A stretch of DNA of 6,941 nucleotides from JBMFLE01 sp049971355. GTDB taxonomy: Bacteria; Patescibacteriota; Patescibacteriia; UBA2591; UBA4787. Under the pieces are notes generated by a model, which worked only from the letters and a program-made list of their open reading frames with translations, was not told the origin of the DNA and searched no databases. This document shows, piece by piece, positions 6,176 through 6,941 of this stretch; position 1 is the first letter of the stretch, and every line of letters begins with the position of its first letter. Location: assembly GCA_049971355.1 (NCBI GenBank), contig JBMFLE010000032.1, forward strand, positions 1-6,941, read 5' to 3'. Both the position numbers and the translations under genes were made by a program.

Positions 6176-6892
6176 CTACTCTGCTACTTCAACTTTTTCT
6201 AAGTCTTGCGTCTCAACCGCTGAAGCTCGACAATTTTTCGCATCTCGAGCAAACTGAACCCAGATTGTTTTTCTGCTTTGATTCCATTCAACTGTCGCGG
6301 TTTTTATACTCTTTCGGAATTTATCCCAAGCGGCTTGAATGGCCATATATCTTTCTTTAGGATCTTGAATTGACCAAGCGGCTAAAAGATCAGTTTTTCT
6401 TGTCTCGCGGGCTGTCTTTAGTTTGTCGGAATAAACATCATAAGCTGACAAAAGCGCATTCTCTCTTTTTTCTACTGCTGTTTTCATACAAGCAATATCA
6501 ACATTTTTGTCTATCACTGCCCTCGCTCCAACTTCTTGAAGTTTTCGCTTTAAAGCGGCTCGAGTTGCCGGCCCAAAAAATCCAAAAGCCGGAAGACCAT
6601 TGGCTCTCTGAAAGTTTTTTATCGCCTCTCTGGTTTCTGGCCCAAGATATTCGGTTGTTTCAAAATCCGAAGGAAGATATCCCATGGCTTTGAGCACTTC
6701 CTGAACTTTCTTTACATAAGCGCTTTTTGCCCCTGGTCGAAGATTCACTTCAGGAACCGCCGAAGCATCAACAGACACAAAAGAAATAAGAGGCACAGGT
6801 TGAGCGGGGGTCATTTTTTGGGCCGCTACGCCGATCACTCCAACAATCAATCCGAACAACATCAGAGGAACAATTAATAATTTTTTTGTCAT
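6176..6892 (-). CDS. Secreted peptidoglycan-binding-domain protein with Trp-rich helical C-terminus
   Basis: The 238-residue product is probably exported and bound to the cell wall. Residues 1-24 look like a signal peptide: a KK n-region, a hydrophobic core, and a VAA|Q cleavage site. A Pro-rich spacer leads to one PG_binding_1-type domain (about 54-116) with LRPGAKSAYVKKVQEVLKAMGYL, then YLGPETREAIKNFQRANGLPAFGFFGPATRAAL. This fold binds peptidoglycan peptides and is not itself catalytic. Residues about 130-222 are charged and helical with regularly placed Trp (173, 189, 203, 211). They are bracketed by C135 and C221, which could form a disulfide outside the cell. I recall similar tails in Parcubacteria proteins but know of no function. 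The gene is visibly more GC-rich than leuS and the membrane-protein gene. ATG at 6890-6892 fits the signal peptide, without a Shine-Dalgarno. It precedes leuS on the same strand by 144 bp. No enzymatic domain is present. Confidence 0.85.
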   Translation of the reverse strand: MTKKLLIVPLMLFGLIVGVIGVAAQKMTPAQPVPLISFVSVDASAVPEVNLRPGAKSAYVKKVQEVLKAMGYLPSDFETTEYLGPETREAIKNFQRANGLPAFGFFGPATRAALKRKLQEVGARAVIDKNVDIACMKTAVEKRENALLSAYDVYSDKLKTARETRKTDLLAAWSIQDPKERYMAIQAAWDKFRKSIKTATVEWNQSRKTIWVQFARDAKNCRASAVETQDLEKVEVAE

Positions 6893-6941
6893 AGTTTTTT
6901 ATTAGTTATAATTTAATGATCTTTTCGACCTTTGTTGTATA
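6893..6941 (-). promoter_or_regulatory. Probable promoter region of the secreted peptidoglycan-binding protein gene
   Basis: This is 49 bp of non-coding AT-rich DNA upstream of the start codon. On the minus strand, TATACA at the window edge (6936-6941) and TATAAC (6905-6910) are both acceptable -10 boxes. The first would give a leader of about 35-40 nt, the second a nearly leaderless mRNA starting about 6 nt before the ATG. The -35 region of the first lies outside the window, and the second has no good -35. The bases before the ATG (TAAAAAACT) contain no Shine-Dalgarno. Confidence 0.3.

Noticed and set aside
6370..6693. 107-codon plus-strand open frame
   Set aside because: It lies wholly antisense to the peptidoglycan-binding protein gene, whose domain match is clear, and its translation shows no recognisable motif.

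Overview
The window most likely comes from a Candidate Phyla Radiation (Patescibacteria) genome, Parcubacteria-like, although no rRNA or marker-gene search was possible. Four things point that way. The DNA is AT-rich. There is a bacterial Elp3-type radical SAM/GNAT enzyme. LeuRS carries a TTRVDT editing motif and a Cys-pair insertion of the kind I associate with this group. A small secreted protein joins one peptidoglycan-binding domain to a Trp-rich helical tail, an arrangement I recall as common in Parcubacteria. None of the starts inside the window has a clear Shine-Dalgarno sequence.

Layout. The plus strand carries a two-gene unit. First is the 3' part of elp3 (1-1128; its 5' end lies outside the window), then, after only 2 bp, an O-antigen ligase/Wzy-type membrane protein with C-terminal TPR repeats (1131-3416). 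This unit converges on the minus-strand gene leuS (3443-6031) across 26 bp with no evident hairpin terminator. Upstream of leuS on the same strand, after a 144-bp gap (6032-6175), is the secreted peptidoglycan-binding protein gene (6176-6892). The last 49 bp hold its probable promoter region.

How the genes relate. Elp3 (wobble-U34 modification) and LeuRS (tRNA-Leu charging) both serve translation. The Wzy/ligase-like protein and the peptidoglycan-binding protein both act at the cell envelope. Nothing in the sequence ties the four into one pathway. No tRNA, rRNA, CRISPR array, transposase or defence gene is visible.

Hunt result. I see no convincing new multi-gene system. The most interesting non-coding stretch is the gap in front of leuS. 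It has a duplicated 18-bp element built from 11-bp-spaced heptamers, two mutually exclusive perfect stem-loops, and a Leu-rich frame that ends in an ATGA overlap with the leuS start. Smaller oddities are a GC-rich mini-insertion and a Cys-pair insertion in LeuRS, and a marked base-composition shift in the secreted-protein gene.
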